Assembly (NCBI RefSeq): GCF_001612845.1
Contig: NZ_BDBF01000035.1
Location: 26,810-90,809, forward strand
Direction of reading: 5' to 3'
Length of the DNA: 64,000 nt
Origin: Nocardia elegans NBRC 108235
GTDB lineage: Bacteria; Actinomycetota; Actinomycetes; Mycobacteriales; Mycobacteriaceae
Below, piece by piece: positions 41,353 through 49,539 of the stretch. The first letter of the stretch is position 1, and each line of letters starts with the position of its first letter. The notes below the pieces were generated by a model. It did no database searches. It saw only the letters and a program-made list of their open reading frames with translations, and was not told the origin of the DNA. The position numbers and the translations under genes are program-made.

Positions 41353-42173
41353 CCCTGACGCTCGTAGGGGATCTTCTCCCCCGCCTCGACCGCGATCGGC
41401 AGCCGGTTCTCCGCCGGCGGCAGCGGGCAGGTCGCCAGATCGGTGTACGCGCACGGCAGATTCACCGCGCGGTTGAAGTCGAGCACCACCGTTGCGCCGG
41501 CATCCGGCGCCGGCACCTGTACCACTCGATTCGCCGCGTAGGTTGTCACTCCGGAGGTCGCGTCGGTGAACAACACCGACAGGTCGCCGGGATTCTTGCC
41601 GGGAAAAGCGGTCAGGCGCAACGGCTTACCGTCGATCTCGAATTCGATTTGTCCCGGCGCGTCGTAGACGTGCTCGAGCCCTTCCACGGCGGCGCCGACC
41701 GTCGTCGGACGCGGCTCCTCGAAGGCCACATAGCGTCCGCGCACCACCCATTTCGCCTCCGGCGCGAAGGCCGGGGTGCCGCGAAAAGCGGTGCGCAGCG
41801 GGTTGTTCGGATGTCGCGGCCGCACGATATCGTGGCCGCCCCGTTTGGCGACCTCGATCACCGCGTCACCCCACACCGCGTTCACGCCACCGCGCTCGGG
41901 AATGACGCCGAACCCGTAGCGGCCACGCACCGGCGCGTCGTCGACGACCAGCTCTTCCCCCTCGTCGAGCACGACCACCACGCCGTCGGCCCCGGTCGAC
42001 CAGGCGCCGGGCGCATCGTCGAAGCGCTGCGGGGTTTCGGTGAGCCAGTGCAGGCTCGTGATGGCGAGGAACCCGTGCCGATCGGACAGGTGCGCCTCCT
42101 GCCGCCGATGCCATTCCTGCCACTCGGTGGTGAAAGTGTCCGCGTCGGCGGGCGACGGTGCCTGAGTTGCCAT
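41349..42173 (-). CDS. DUF1684-family protein
   Basis: A 274-residue member of the DUF1684 family, with the C-terminal signature VVLDFNRAVNLPCAYTDLATCPLPPAENRLPIAVEAGE and the region ATSGVTTYAANRVVQVP. The fold includes a C-terminal conserved Asn/Cys/Tyr cluster, but no activity has been established to my knowledge. No signal peptide. First gene of a two-gene operon with the LLM oxidoreductase, suggesting a pathway that uses a flavoprotein step. Confidence 0.85.
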   Translation of the reverse strand: MATQAPSPADADTFTTEWQEWHRRQEAHLSDRHGFLAITSLHWLTETPQRFDDAPGAWSTGADGVVVVLDEGEELVVDDAPVRGRYGFGVIPERGGVNAVWGDAVIEVAKRGGHDIVRPRHPNNPLRTAFRGTPAFAPEAKWVVRGRYVAFEEPRPTTVGAAVEGLEHVYDAPGQIEFEIDGKPLRLTAFPGKNPGDLSVLFTDATSGVTTYAANRVVQVPAPDAGATVVLDFNRAVNLPCAYTDLATCPLPPAENRLPIAVEAGEKIPYERQG

Positions 42174-42281
42174 GTCTCGATGTAAGCGGATGCCGCGGCC
42201 CAGGCACAGACTTGCGCTCAGCCCGAACGCAATTCGAGTCTCTACCGATGGCGAGCAGGGGGATGCAGAACGGCCGGTCAC

Positions 42282-43469
42282 CTAGGCAACCGGCACGACC
42301 CTGCCCTCGCGGCGGGCCTCCAGCTGCGCCGGCCGGTGCTTGCCGTCGGAGAACCAGTGGTGCGAGCCGGGTTTGCGCGCCTCGGTCGCCAGGTGCTTGA
42401 TTCCTGCCTCACATGCGAATTCCTTGAGTTTCTTGCCGGCGAATCCGCCGAAGTACAGCCGCATGGCGGTCTCGTCCTTGTGACCGAGCTGGTAGATCCC
42501 GGCCTCCCGGCCGAAGCTGAGGCACATCGCGGGGAATGCGAGGTCGACGGGTGCGGGCTGTTCCCCCGCGATGCGGTGCAGCACCGTATCGGCGGCGTGT
42601 GCTCCCAGGCAGTACGCCGTGTAGGCGCTCATGCGGAACGGCAGATCCGAGGGCGCCGACGAATCACCCGCCGCGACGATGCGTTCGTCGTCGACGCTGG
42701 TCAGTGTCTCGTCGGTGAGCAGCCGTCCGGCGGCATCGACGCTCAATCCGCTGCGAGCGGCGAGGTCCGGTACGCCGAAGCCGGCAGCCCAGATAGTCAC
42801 GGCACTGACCAGGGACCGGCCGTCGCCGAGCTTCACCACGTCCCGCCGGATCGCCGTGACGGTCGCATCGGGACCTTCGACGACCTTCACTCCGAGCTTC
42901 GCGAGGTACTTGTGGGCCGTGCGCCGCGCCTTCGGATGCAGATACGGTCCGAGAACGCTGCCGCAGACCAAGGTGACCGTGCGTCCCTGCTCGGCCAGCT
43001 CGGCGGCGGTCTCGATCCCGGTCGGCCCGCCCCCGATCACCGTCACCGGGGCCGATGAGGGCGTATCGAAGAGCACCGATCGCAGCCGCTGCGCCGCCTC
43101 CAAAGTCGCTACGGGATAGGCGAATTCGGCCGCGCCCGGTACCTGCGGCGCGGGGGTTCCACTCCCCACGGCGTAGATCAGATAGTCGTACCCGATACTG
43201 CCACCCTCGGCCGAGTGCACGGTGCGCTCGGTCGCGTCGATCCGCGTCACGCTGTCGACAACCAGCCGCACCTTCTCGGCGAGGACGTCCCGGTAATCGA
43301 CGACCGCCTCGTGAGTCGCGCCCACCAACTGGTGCAACCGCAGCCTCGGGACGAAGACTCGGCGAGGGTTGATCACGGTCACCCGCACGTCGTCTCGCTG
43401 CGTCAGACGGTTGGCTGCCATCACACCGGCGTACCCGCCGCCGATCACCACGACTTCGTTGTTGTTCAT
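42282..43469 (-). CDS. NAD(P)/FAD-dependent oxidoreductase (NDH-2-like)
   Basis: A 395-residue two-dinucleotide-binding-domain flavoprotein. FAD site VVVIGGGYAGVMAANRL at 6-22; NAD site PVTVIGGGPTGIETAAELA in the middle; second FAD contact VAAGDSSAP. No C-terminal membrane-anchor helix is evident, so it may be a soluble or peripheral NADH:quinone reductase or an apoptosis-inducing-factor-like enzyme. ATG behind AGGAGG. The C-terminal tail is Lys/Arg-rich (FAGKKLKEF, KHLATEARKPG). Stand-alone. Confidence 0.9.
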   Translation of the reverse strand: MNNNEVVVIGGGYAGVMAANRLTQRDDVRVTVINPRRVFVPRLRLHQLVGATHEAVVDYRDVLAEKVRLVVDSVTRIDATERTVHSAEGGSIGYDYLIYAVGSGTPAPQVPGAAEFAYPVATLEAAQRLRSVLFDTPSSAPVTVIGGGPTGIETAAELAEQGRTVTLVCGSVLGPYLHPKARRTAHKYLAKLGVKVVEGPDATVTAIRRDVVKLGDGRSLVSAVTIWAAGFGVPDLAARSGLSVDAAGRLLTDETLTSVDDERIVAAGDSSAPSDLPFRMSAYTAYCLGAHAADTVLHRIAGEQPAPVDLAFPAMCLSFGREAGIYQLGHKDETAMRLYFGGFAGKKLKEFACEAGIKHLATEARKPGSHHWFSDGKHRPAQLEARREGRVVPVA

Positions 43470-43566
43470 CGTCTTTCCTCCGTGTGCTGAGGGGTTCGGG
43501 CATACGACGCCGCATCCCTCACGGCCGTGACAACGAGTGATGTGGATCACAAGATACGGCCGGATG

Positions 43567-45462
43567 TCAGCGGTGGCGACGTGGATCGGCTCCACTCGAC
43601 TTTCGCTGTACGGGCGCCGCGGAGGGTTTCTCGGCCCGGGGGACGTCGCTGGGCGCACTGTTCGAGGTGTTCTGCTGTGCTGCGCCATCCGCGCGCGGTG
43701 CCACTTCGCAGGCGTTCGGCGCCGGGACACCCGACAACCGCTCACCCAGCCACTGCGTCGATCCGAGAAAGCCGTCGAAGTAGCCGAGGATGTGTTCCCC
43801 GCCCACGATGCTCTTCGTGGCCGGGACTCCCAGAGCACACTGTTCGGCATAGAACGCCTCGGCCTTCGCGACCGGCATCCAGGGATCGTGCACGCCGTTG
43901 TAGACATATATCGGCATGCCGGCCTTCTTGCCTTTCAGACTCAACCGCCGCAACATCATGTCGGCGAATTCGGTGTGGAGCGGGTCGGCCATATTGGCCA
44001 CGGCCGCAAAGGGTACGAAGACGCCGATATCGGCCATGGTCGAACTGCACACGTCCTTGAGCGGGGAAATGGCCGCCCATTGCGCCAGATGATTCATGCG
44101 GCTGAGGATTTCGGGATGCTCTCGGGCCAGCGCGAGTGTCACGGTCATCATCAGTCCCGAGGCGTAGGTGCCGTCGAAGGTCTTCGCGAAGGATTCGTAG
44201 TCGACGGGCAGGCCGCCCATCGCGGCACCGGCCAGGTTGGGGGCCAGTTCCGGGGCGTATTCGCGCGAAAGCATCGCGGCGGCGTAGCTGGCGATGGCAC
44301 CGCCGGAATAGCCGGTCATCGCGAACCTGCTCTCGCCGAACTCGTCCGGCATCAGACGCCGTACCGCACGCACGGTGTCGAGCATGATGTGGCCGGCCAC
44401 GGTCGGCTCGGCATACGCCATCAACGGTCCCTCGTGGTCCGGGATCACCACCGCGTAGTTCCGGCTCGCGGCCCACATCGTCGGTGAGGGGACGAAATCG
44501 TTGCCGGTGCCGCCGGTCGTGAGGTCGAATCCGTGGGAGAGCACGTAGCCGGGAGTGCAGCGCCGGTTGAGCGCGTTGATCGGCGGGGCGTTCAGCAGCA
44601 CCGGCCGGCTTCCCGGCCCGGTCCACCGGCCGAAGGGCAACAGCAGCGTCGCGGTCCCGAAGGACGGCGCGCCCGAGGAGTTCGTGGTCCGGAATTTCAG
44701 CTGTATCGCCCGCTGAACCGGCGTGAGCACCGTCAGGAAGACCATCGGTACCCCCGGCCAGCTGACGTCGCGCGATTCGATGACGTCACCCGGTGCGTAC
44801 TGGGCGAGATTCGCCGGGGCCTGGTCGAAGAACGGATCCCCGGTCGGACTGGATTGAATCGCGTTCCACAGCGCCTGCGGGTCCGACGCCCCGCCGGGAT
44901 CGGAAGCAGCGGACCCGATCCCGGGCAGCACCGACGACGGCGCGGGAATGGTGTCGTCGAGCCATTTCTGGAACGCCGACGGCCCCGGATCCTTATGTGT
45001 TACTGCGGGATTCGGCTCCGAGGACGCAGCGTCCGGCTCGCCGGCCGACGGCGCTGGAGAAGTGGAGGCCGGCGGTGCAGCCGGACCCGAGGCGGGCGCC
45101 GCAGGCTGGTCAGTGGTCGACGGCGCCGCGGGGCCGGATCCCGACGGCACACCACGATCCGCGGTCGACTCCCCCGGACCGGACGCAGACGGCTCGGCAC
45201 CGTCGGCCGCCGACGACGCGCCCGGACCGGACTCCGACGGCGCGACACCGTCGGAAGCCGACGGCACATCCGGACCGGACGCCGGAGGAACAGCCCGCTC
45301 GGGGTTGGACGACTCTCCCTGGTCGGACGCCGGCGGAGTTGTCGGGACGGCAGTGGTCGGGGCAGGGGTCGGCGACGACGGGTCGGCGGCCGCGGCAGCT
45401 TGCCCCAACGTCAGTGCACAACCCATCGCCAGCGTGACCGCAATGCCCCGTAGACATTTCAC
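43567..45462 (-). CDS. secreted lipase (LIP/triacylglycerol-lipase family) with low-complexity stalk
   Basis: A 631-residue secreted lipase. Signal peptide at 1-26. Residues 27-165 are Pro/Ser/Ala/Gly/Asp-rich with repeats of the ASGP type (ASGPDVPSASDG, SESGPGASSAADGAEP, SASGPGEST, GSGPAAP). The catalytic domain spans about 200-600: nucleophile Ser386 in TGYSGGAI, acid in NGVHDPW and His in GGEHILGY. Cys pairs suggest disulphides. Homologous nocardial/mycobacterial lipases are shorter because they lack the stalk, which would project the enzyme from the envelope. C-terminal 35 residues are Ser/Ala/Arg-rich. Likely degrades extracellular or host lipids. Confidence 0.88.
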   Translation of the reverse strand: MKCLRGIAVTLAMGCALTLGQAAAAADPSSPTPAPTTAVPTTPPASDQGESSNPERAVPPASGPDVPSASDGVAPSESGPGASSAADGAEPSASGPGESTADRGVPSGSGPAAPSTTDQPAAPASGPAAPPASTSPAPSAGEPDAASSEPNPAVTHKDPGPSAFQKWLDDTIPAPSSVLPGIGSAASDPGGASDPQALWNAIQSSPTGDPFFDQAPANLAQYAPGDVIESRDVSWPGVPMVFLTVLTPVQRAIQLKFRTTNSSGAPSFGTATLLLPFGRWTGPGSRPVLLNAPPINALNRRCTPGYVLSHGFDLTTGGTGNDFVPSPTMWAASRNYAVVIPDHEGPLMAYAEPTVAGHIMLDTVRAVRRLMPDEFGESRFAMTGYSGGAIASYAAAMLSREYAPELAPNLAGAAMGGLPVDYESFAKTFDGTYASGLMMTVTLALAREHPEILSRMNHLAQWAAISPLKDVCSSTMADIGVFVPFAAVANMADPLHTEFADMMLRRLSLKGKKAGMPIYVYNGVHDPWMPVAKAEAFYAEQCALGVPATKSIVGGEHILGYFDGFLGSTQWLGERLSGVPAPNACEVAPRADGAAQQNTSNSAPSDVPRAEKPSAAPVQRKSSGADPRRHR

Positions 45463-45713
45463 GACAACACACCCGTCCTGTCAGAGTGGTACTCGAACCG
45501 AAGGTCGTGCAGAAGTGGAGCAGTCCCGGCTATCCGGTACGCAAGGGCGCGCGTCGGCGGCGGCCGAGGCCGCACCGACCTTCGAAAGATACCCCCGGGC
45601 CAGGGAGAATCGGCGGATCTGCGGCGGCACACCATCTCGTGTCCTCGAGCAGTCGCCCAGGCCGGCAGGGGCAGTCACAATGGGCGCCACCACCGATGGA
45701 TCGGAGTCGGCCT

Positions 45714-46970
45714 GTGACAGGTACTGCCGCAGAGACTGATCGACTCTCACCCGACTTCTACCGCCTGTGGCGGGCCTCCACCGTCAGTCAGATGGGCAGC
45801 GCCTTGGGAGCGGGTGCGTTCCCACTGGTCGCCATCCTCGTCGTGCACGCCTCCGCGCTGCAGGTCTCGCTGATGGCGGCGCTGGCCGGATTCGCCGGTG
45901 CGGCAATCGCATTGCCGATGGGATCGTTCATCGAGTTCCGTCGCAAGCGACCCGTCATGATGTACGCTGACCTCGTTTCGTTCGCGGCCCTCGCCAGTGT
46001 TCCTCTGGCCGCATGCCTCGGTGCGCTCAGCTACGGGCACCTCTGCGTCGTCCTCACGCTGCAAACCCTGTGCGGAATGGTGTTCAACGCCGCCGATGGG
46101 GCGTATGTCAAAGCCATCGTCGCCGAGCCGGACCGCGTGCGAGCCAACAGCCGGTTCGAAGCCACCTTCTGGACCGCATCCACCATCGGCGCGCCGATCG
46201 GCGGCGTTCTCGTCACGGTGTTCGGTGCGACGGTCACCGTGGCGCTCGACGCGGTCAGCTATCTGCTGTCCGCGTCAGGGATCCGGAGGATCGCGACCAT
46301 CGAACCGATACCCGCGCACGCATCGGTAGGCCACCACTGGCGGCAGGAGATTTACAGCGGATGGACCTATATCTTCGATCATCCCGTACTGCGCCGACTG
46401 TTCTGGAACGGCATGCTCTTCGGCGGAGCAGTCACCCTCACCACGCCTTTGCTCGCCCTGCTCATGCTGCGCGAACTGCACTTCGCACCGTGGCAGTACG
46501 GACTCGCCCTGGGACTGCCCTGCCTCGGCGGCCTCCTCGGGTCGCTGTGCAGCCCGAGACTTGTCGCGCGATTCGGTCGACGCGCAGTACTCCTCGGCTC
46601 CGGTACATTGCGAACCTGCTGGATGGGGCTACTGCTGATCGCAGGGCCCAGTGCTCGGGGCCTCCTCGTCATCCTGACCGCCGAAACTCTTCTGCTGCTC
46701 TGCGCCGGAGTGTTCAACCCGATCTTCGCCACCTACCGAATGAACTGCACCACCGACGATCACATGAGCCGCGTCCGCACCGCGTGGTCGATCAGTTCGA
46801 AGAGCGTCCAGCCCGCGTTCATCGCCCTGGGCGGGCTCCTGGCCGGCGCGACGAACACGCGAGTCGCGATCGGCTGCGCGACCGTAGCCGTGCTCGCCAG
46901 CTCGGCTTTGCTGCCTTGGCGGAGCGAGACAACCGCACGACGCGACAATAACCAGGCGTCATCCGAATAA
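45714..46970 (+). CDS. MFS transporter (TetV/macrolide-efflux type)
   Basis: A 418-residue MFS protein, 12 helices, with FYRLWRASTVSQMGSALGAGAFPLVAILVVHASALQVSLMAALAGFAGAAIALPMGSFIEFRRKRPVMMYADL as the first third, typical of the Enterobactin/macrolide-efflux-type MFS. GTG behind GGAGTCGGCCT preferred over an ATG six codons upstream with no ribosome-binding site. The C-terminal tail is short and polar. Convergent with the leftward polyketide locus, so it is not obviously part of that operon; it could still help export the product. Confidence 0.85.
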   Translation: MTGTAAETDRLSPDFYRLWRASTVSQMGSALGAGAFPLVAILVVHASALQVSLMAALAGFAGAAIALPMGSFIEFRRKRPVMMYADLVSFAALASVPLAACLGALSYGHLCVVLTLQTLCGMVFNAADGAYVKAIVAEPDRVRANSRFEATFWTASTIGAPIGGVLVTVFGATVTVALDAVSYLLSASGIRRIATIEPIPAHASVGHHWRQEIYSGWTYIFDHPVLRRLFWNGMLFGGAVTLTTPLLALLMLRELHFAPWQYGLALGLPCLGGLLGSLCSPRLVARFGRRAVLLGSGTLRTCWMGLLLIAGPSARGLLVILTAETLLLLCAGVFNPIFATYRMNCTTDDHMSRVRTAWSISSKSVQPAFIALGGLLAGATNTRVAIGCATVAVLASSALLPWRSETTARRDNNQASSE

Positions 46971-47060
46971 CGACCGACATTCGCCGGGGCGGCGTCGCTC
47001 TGTCGGCGACCCCGACACCGTCCTATTCCGCCAAGAGGTGTTCACCGACCTCGACGACCA

Positions 47061-47396
47061 CGCAACATACGCCGCCGCCCGCTCCGGATCTCCGGCGAAA
47101 TAGGCCCCGAGCGGGGCGACCCGCATCGCGGCACCGTTGCCCCACGACCCGTTCCCGCCGAACACCGCACCTGCCGCGTCGGCCCACGGCCTGCCGTCGC
47201 GAATCTCGTGCAGCACAACGACTGTGCCCGGCCCGTAACCACGGTAGGGCTCACATCGATCGGCGAACACGGCCGCGAGCGCATCACGGTCGATACGGCC
47301 GCGGTCGAGGACCTCCGTGTACACCGAACAGGCCATCTCGGTGTCGTCGGTCCACTGCCACGGAGGCGCGGGCACGCACGCCGGGAACCTCAGTTC
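47061..47396 (-). pseudogene. internal fragment of an ADP-ribosylglycohydrolase
   Basis: About 110 codons, WQWTDDTEMACSVYTEVLDR, CEPYRGYGPGTVVVLHEIRD and GNGSWGNGAAMRVAPLGAYF, are the core of the DraG-like fold, with metal-binding TDDTEM and NGAAMR motifs. The N-terminal 50 or so residues and the C-terminal 150-200 residues are absent; the frame runs into unrelated sequence at both ends and overlaps the stop of the MFS gene. No start codon with a ribosome-binding site. A decayed gene. Confidence 0.7.
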
Positions 47397-48826
47397 ATCT
47401 GCTGTGCTCGCGGCAGAGCCAACGTCAGCGCTCCCAAACCGAACGACACCACGGCCAAGGCCAGCATCATGGTGACCGCGCCGTCGAGGGTGTGGGAGCG
47501 GAAGAACAGGGTGGTCAGCACTGCCAAACCCAGTGCGTTGCCGATCTGTTCGATGGTCGGGACGACTCCCGATGTCTCGGACATGTGGTCGGCGTTCAGG
47601 CCGGACAGCATGATCGGCTGGATTTGGACCGCGAAGATCCCTACTCCGAAACCGGCTGCGCACACGGCGGGGGTGGCGATGAGAGGGTTGGCGATGCCGC
47701 CGGTCAGGTGGAGGTAGATCGCGCCGCCGGCCACGCAGCCTCCGTAGAGGGTGACGCCGCCGGCCAGGATCAGGATTCCCCACCGGCGGACCAGGAACAG
47801 GGAGGCGATCGCGCCCGCTCCCGCTCCCAGAGCGAACAGCGTCATGACGATCGCCGTGTGCCACGGCGTGTAGCCGAGGACGTCCTGCATGGTGATGGAG
47901 GCGGCGAAGACGAAGGCGGTGAACAGGCCGAAGAAGACGCAGATCAGGATCGAGCCGATGCGAAAGCCTCTGTCGGAGAAGAGTTCCAGCCGCATCAACG
48001 GGTCGGCTCCGCGGGACGAACGCCTGATCTGGTGGGCCACGAACAGGGCGCACACCACCACTCCGGCCAGGACGAGGGCGATCGGCCGGGATTGCCAGCC
48101 GTACTGTTGGACCAGGGCGAGGGCATAGACGAGCAGCAGGAGCCCGGCGCCCGACAATGCCGCGCCGCCGAGATCGAGGCGCTCGGGTGACGCCGGCCGG
48201 CCGATCCGCAGATGGCGCCAGGCCAGGCCGAACGCGATCATGCCGATGGGAAGGTTGATCAGGAAGACCGTGCGCCAGCCCCAGCCGCCGATGTCGACGG
48301 TGAGTAGCGCGCCGCCGAGGATCGGGCCGAGCATGCCGGCGAAACCGGCCACCCCGCCGTACATGGCGAAGACCAGGGAATGGCGTTCGCGAGGGAAACT
48401 GGCGATGAGGATGGCGATGGTCTGCGCCGCCATGCCCGCGCCCGCGGCGCCCTGCGCTACGCGGGCTACGACCAATTCGGTGGCGCCGGTGGACAATCCG
48501 CACCACACCGAGGCAGCGGTGAACGCCACCACCGAGGTGAGGAACATCGCGCGGCGGCCGACCACGGCCCCGAGTCGGGCGGCACTGAGCAACGTACAGG
48601 CGAAGGCCAGCGAATAGCCCGAGATGACCAGCAATTCCGCCGAGCGGGAGGCCCCCAGATCGGAGGTCAACCGAGGCAGGGCGGTGTTCACGATCGTCAC
48701 GTCGATCATTTGCATGAACACCGCGATCAAACAGCCGGCGAAGGCCAGCCACGCCGCCGATTCGGACGGTGACGAGCCGGGGAGCAGGACAACGCTTTCC
48801 GGCTCACCGACGGTGTTGCCCCTCAT
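47390..48826 (-). CDS. DHA2-type MFS exporter of the polyketide locus
   Basis: A 478-residue protein with 14 predicted helices of the EmrB/QacA class: FMQMIDVTIVNTALPRLTSDLG (helix-1 motif D1), ISGYSLAFACTLLSAARLGAVVGRRAMFL, and GGAGLFLLVYALALVQQ-like region in the middle. The ATG overlaps the stop of the upstream 233-residue gene (ATGA), and both follow the PapA-like gene, so it is the last gene of the PKS operon. Likely exports a precursor or the product across the inner membrane, or a resistance pump for it. Confidence 0.9.
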   Translation of the reverse strand: MRGNTVGEPESVVLLPGSSPSESAAWLAFAGCLIAVFMQMIDVTIVNTALPRLTSDLGASRSAELLVISGYSLAFACTLLSAARLGAVVGRRAMFLTSVVAFTAASVWCGLSTGATELVVARVAQGAAGAGMAAQTIAILIASFPRERHSLVFAMYGGVAGFAGMLGPILGGALLTVDIGGWGWRTVFLINLPIGMIAFGLAWRHLRIGRPASPERLDLGGAALSGAGLLLLVYALALVQQYGWQSRPIALVLAGVVVCALFVAHQIRRSSRGADPLMRLELFSDRGFRIGSILICVFFGLFTAFVFAASITMQDVLGYTPWHTAIVMTLFALGAGAGAIASLFLVRRWGILILAGGVTLYGGCVAGGAIYLHLTGGIANPLIATPAVCAAGFGVGIFAVQIQPIMLSGLNADHMSETSGVVPTIEQIGNALGLAVLTTLFFRSHTLDGAVTMMLALAVVSFGLGALTLALPRAQQMN

Positions 48827-49524
48827 CCGGCCAGCTCGATCACGCTGCGCGGCGCGGACAACGCCAGTTCGGTCGGAAAACTCAAGCGCACCACACGATG
48901 TGGTGGCGCTACCTCGATATGCGCCACGAACGGTGGCAGTAGCCCGCCGATCATCTTGTCCAGCAACATGTTCACCTGCCCGAAGCTGGGCCGCAGGCGC
49001 ACCTGGCGGCATTCGATCTCGCCCACGCCGACCACCGAGTCCGTGCGCTTGTCCACGCGCGCGACCAAAGGCCAGTGCACCGAGAAGGCCAGCCACGTAT
49101 CGATCGACTGCACCGAGCCCTCGGTGAGGTCGAGGCCGCGCAGCAGGGTCAGGCCGCCGACGATCGGCATGATGTCGGTAGGAAACGGCGCGGGTGCGCC
49201 GCCTATCGGGAGGTGGACGGTGTCGACGAAGTGCGCCTCCTCGCGAGAGACGACCACGCCGCGAGAGCGGGTTTCGGCGCGGTAGTCCTCGGCGCGCAGG
49301 AATCCGTCGAGCCGGCCGAAGCGCTGGTCGACGGTCAGTTCCAGCTCGCCGTCGCCACTCGATGCCTCGAGTAGCGTCCGGTAACCGCCGTTCTCGTGGG
49401 TGACGACGCTGGTCAGCTCGAAACCCGCACTGCGCCCGTCGGTTTCGACGATGTACCGGCATTTCTCGCCGTCGGGTATGCCGGGGTCGCGAAAGAGGGT
49501 GGGCACCGTACCTCCTGAAACCAC
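48823..49524 (-). CDS. unknown 233-residue protein of the polyketide locus
   Basis: A soluble-looking protein without signal peptide or membrane helix: GEKCRYIVETDGRSAGFELTSVV, GFLRAEDYRAETRSRGVVVSREE, PFPTDIMPIVGGLTLLRGLDLTEGSVQSIDTWLAFS, WPLVARVDKRTDSVVGVGEIECRQVRL. The strand-rich pattern resembles DUF3108-type lipid-binding folds, but I cannot confirm it. It sits between PapA and the MFS exporter (15-base gap upstream, ATGA overlap downstream), so it is most likely involved in acyl-lipid assembly or its hand-over. Confidence 0.6.
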   Translation of the reverse strand: MVSGGTVPTLFRDPGIPDGEKCRYIVETDGRSAGFELTSVVTHENGGYRTLLEASSGDGELELTVDQRFGRLDGFLRAEDYRAETRSRGVVVSREEAHFVDTVHLPIGGAPAPFPTDIMPIVGGLTLLRGLDLTEGSVQSIDTWLAFSVHWPLVARVDKRTDSVVGVGEIECRQVRLRPSFGQVNMLLDKMIGGLLPPFVAHIEVAPPHRVVRLSFPTELALSAPRSVIELAG

Positions 49525-49539
49525 GAAACCTCCTGTAGT

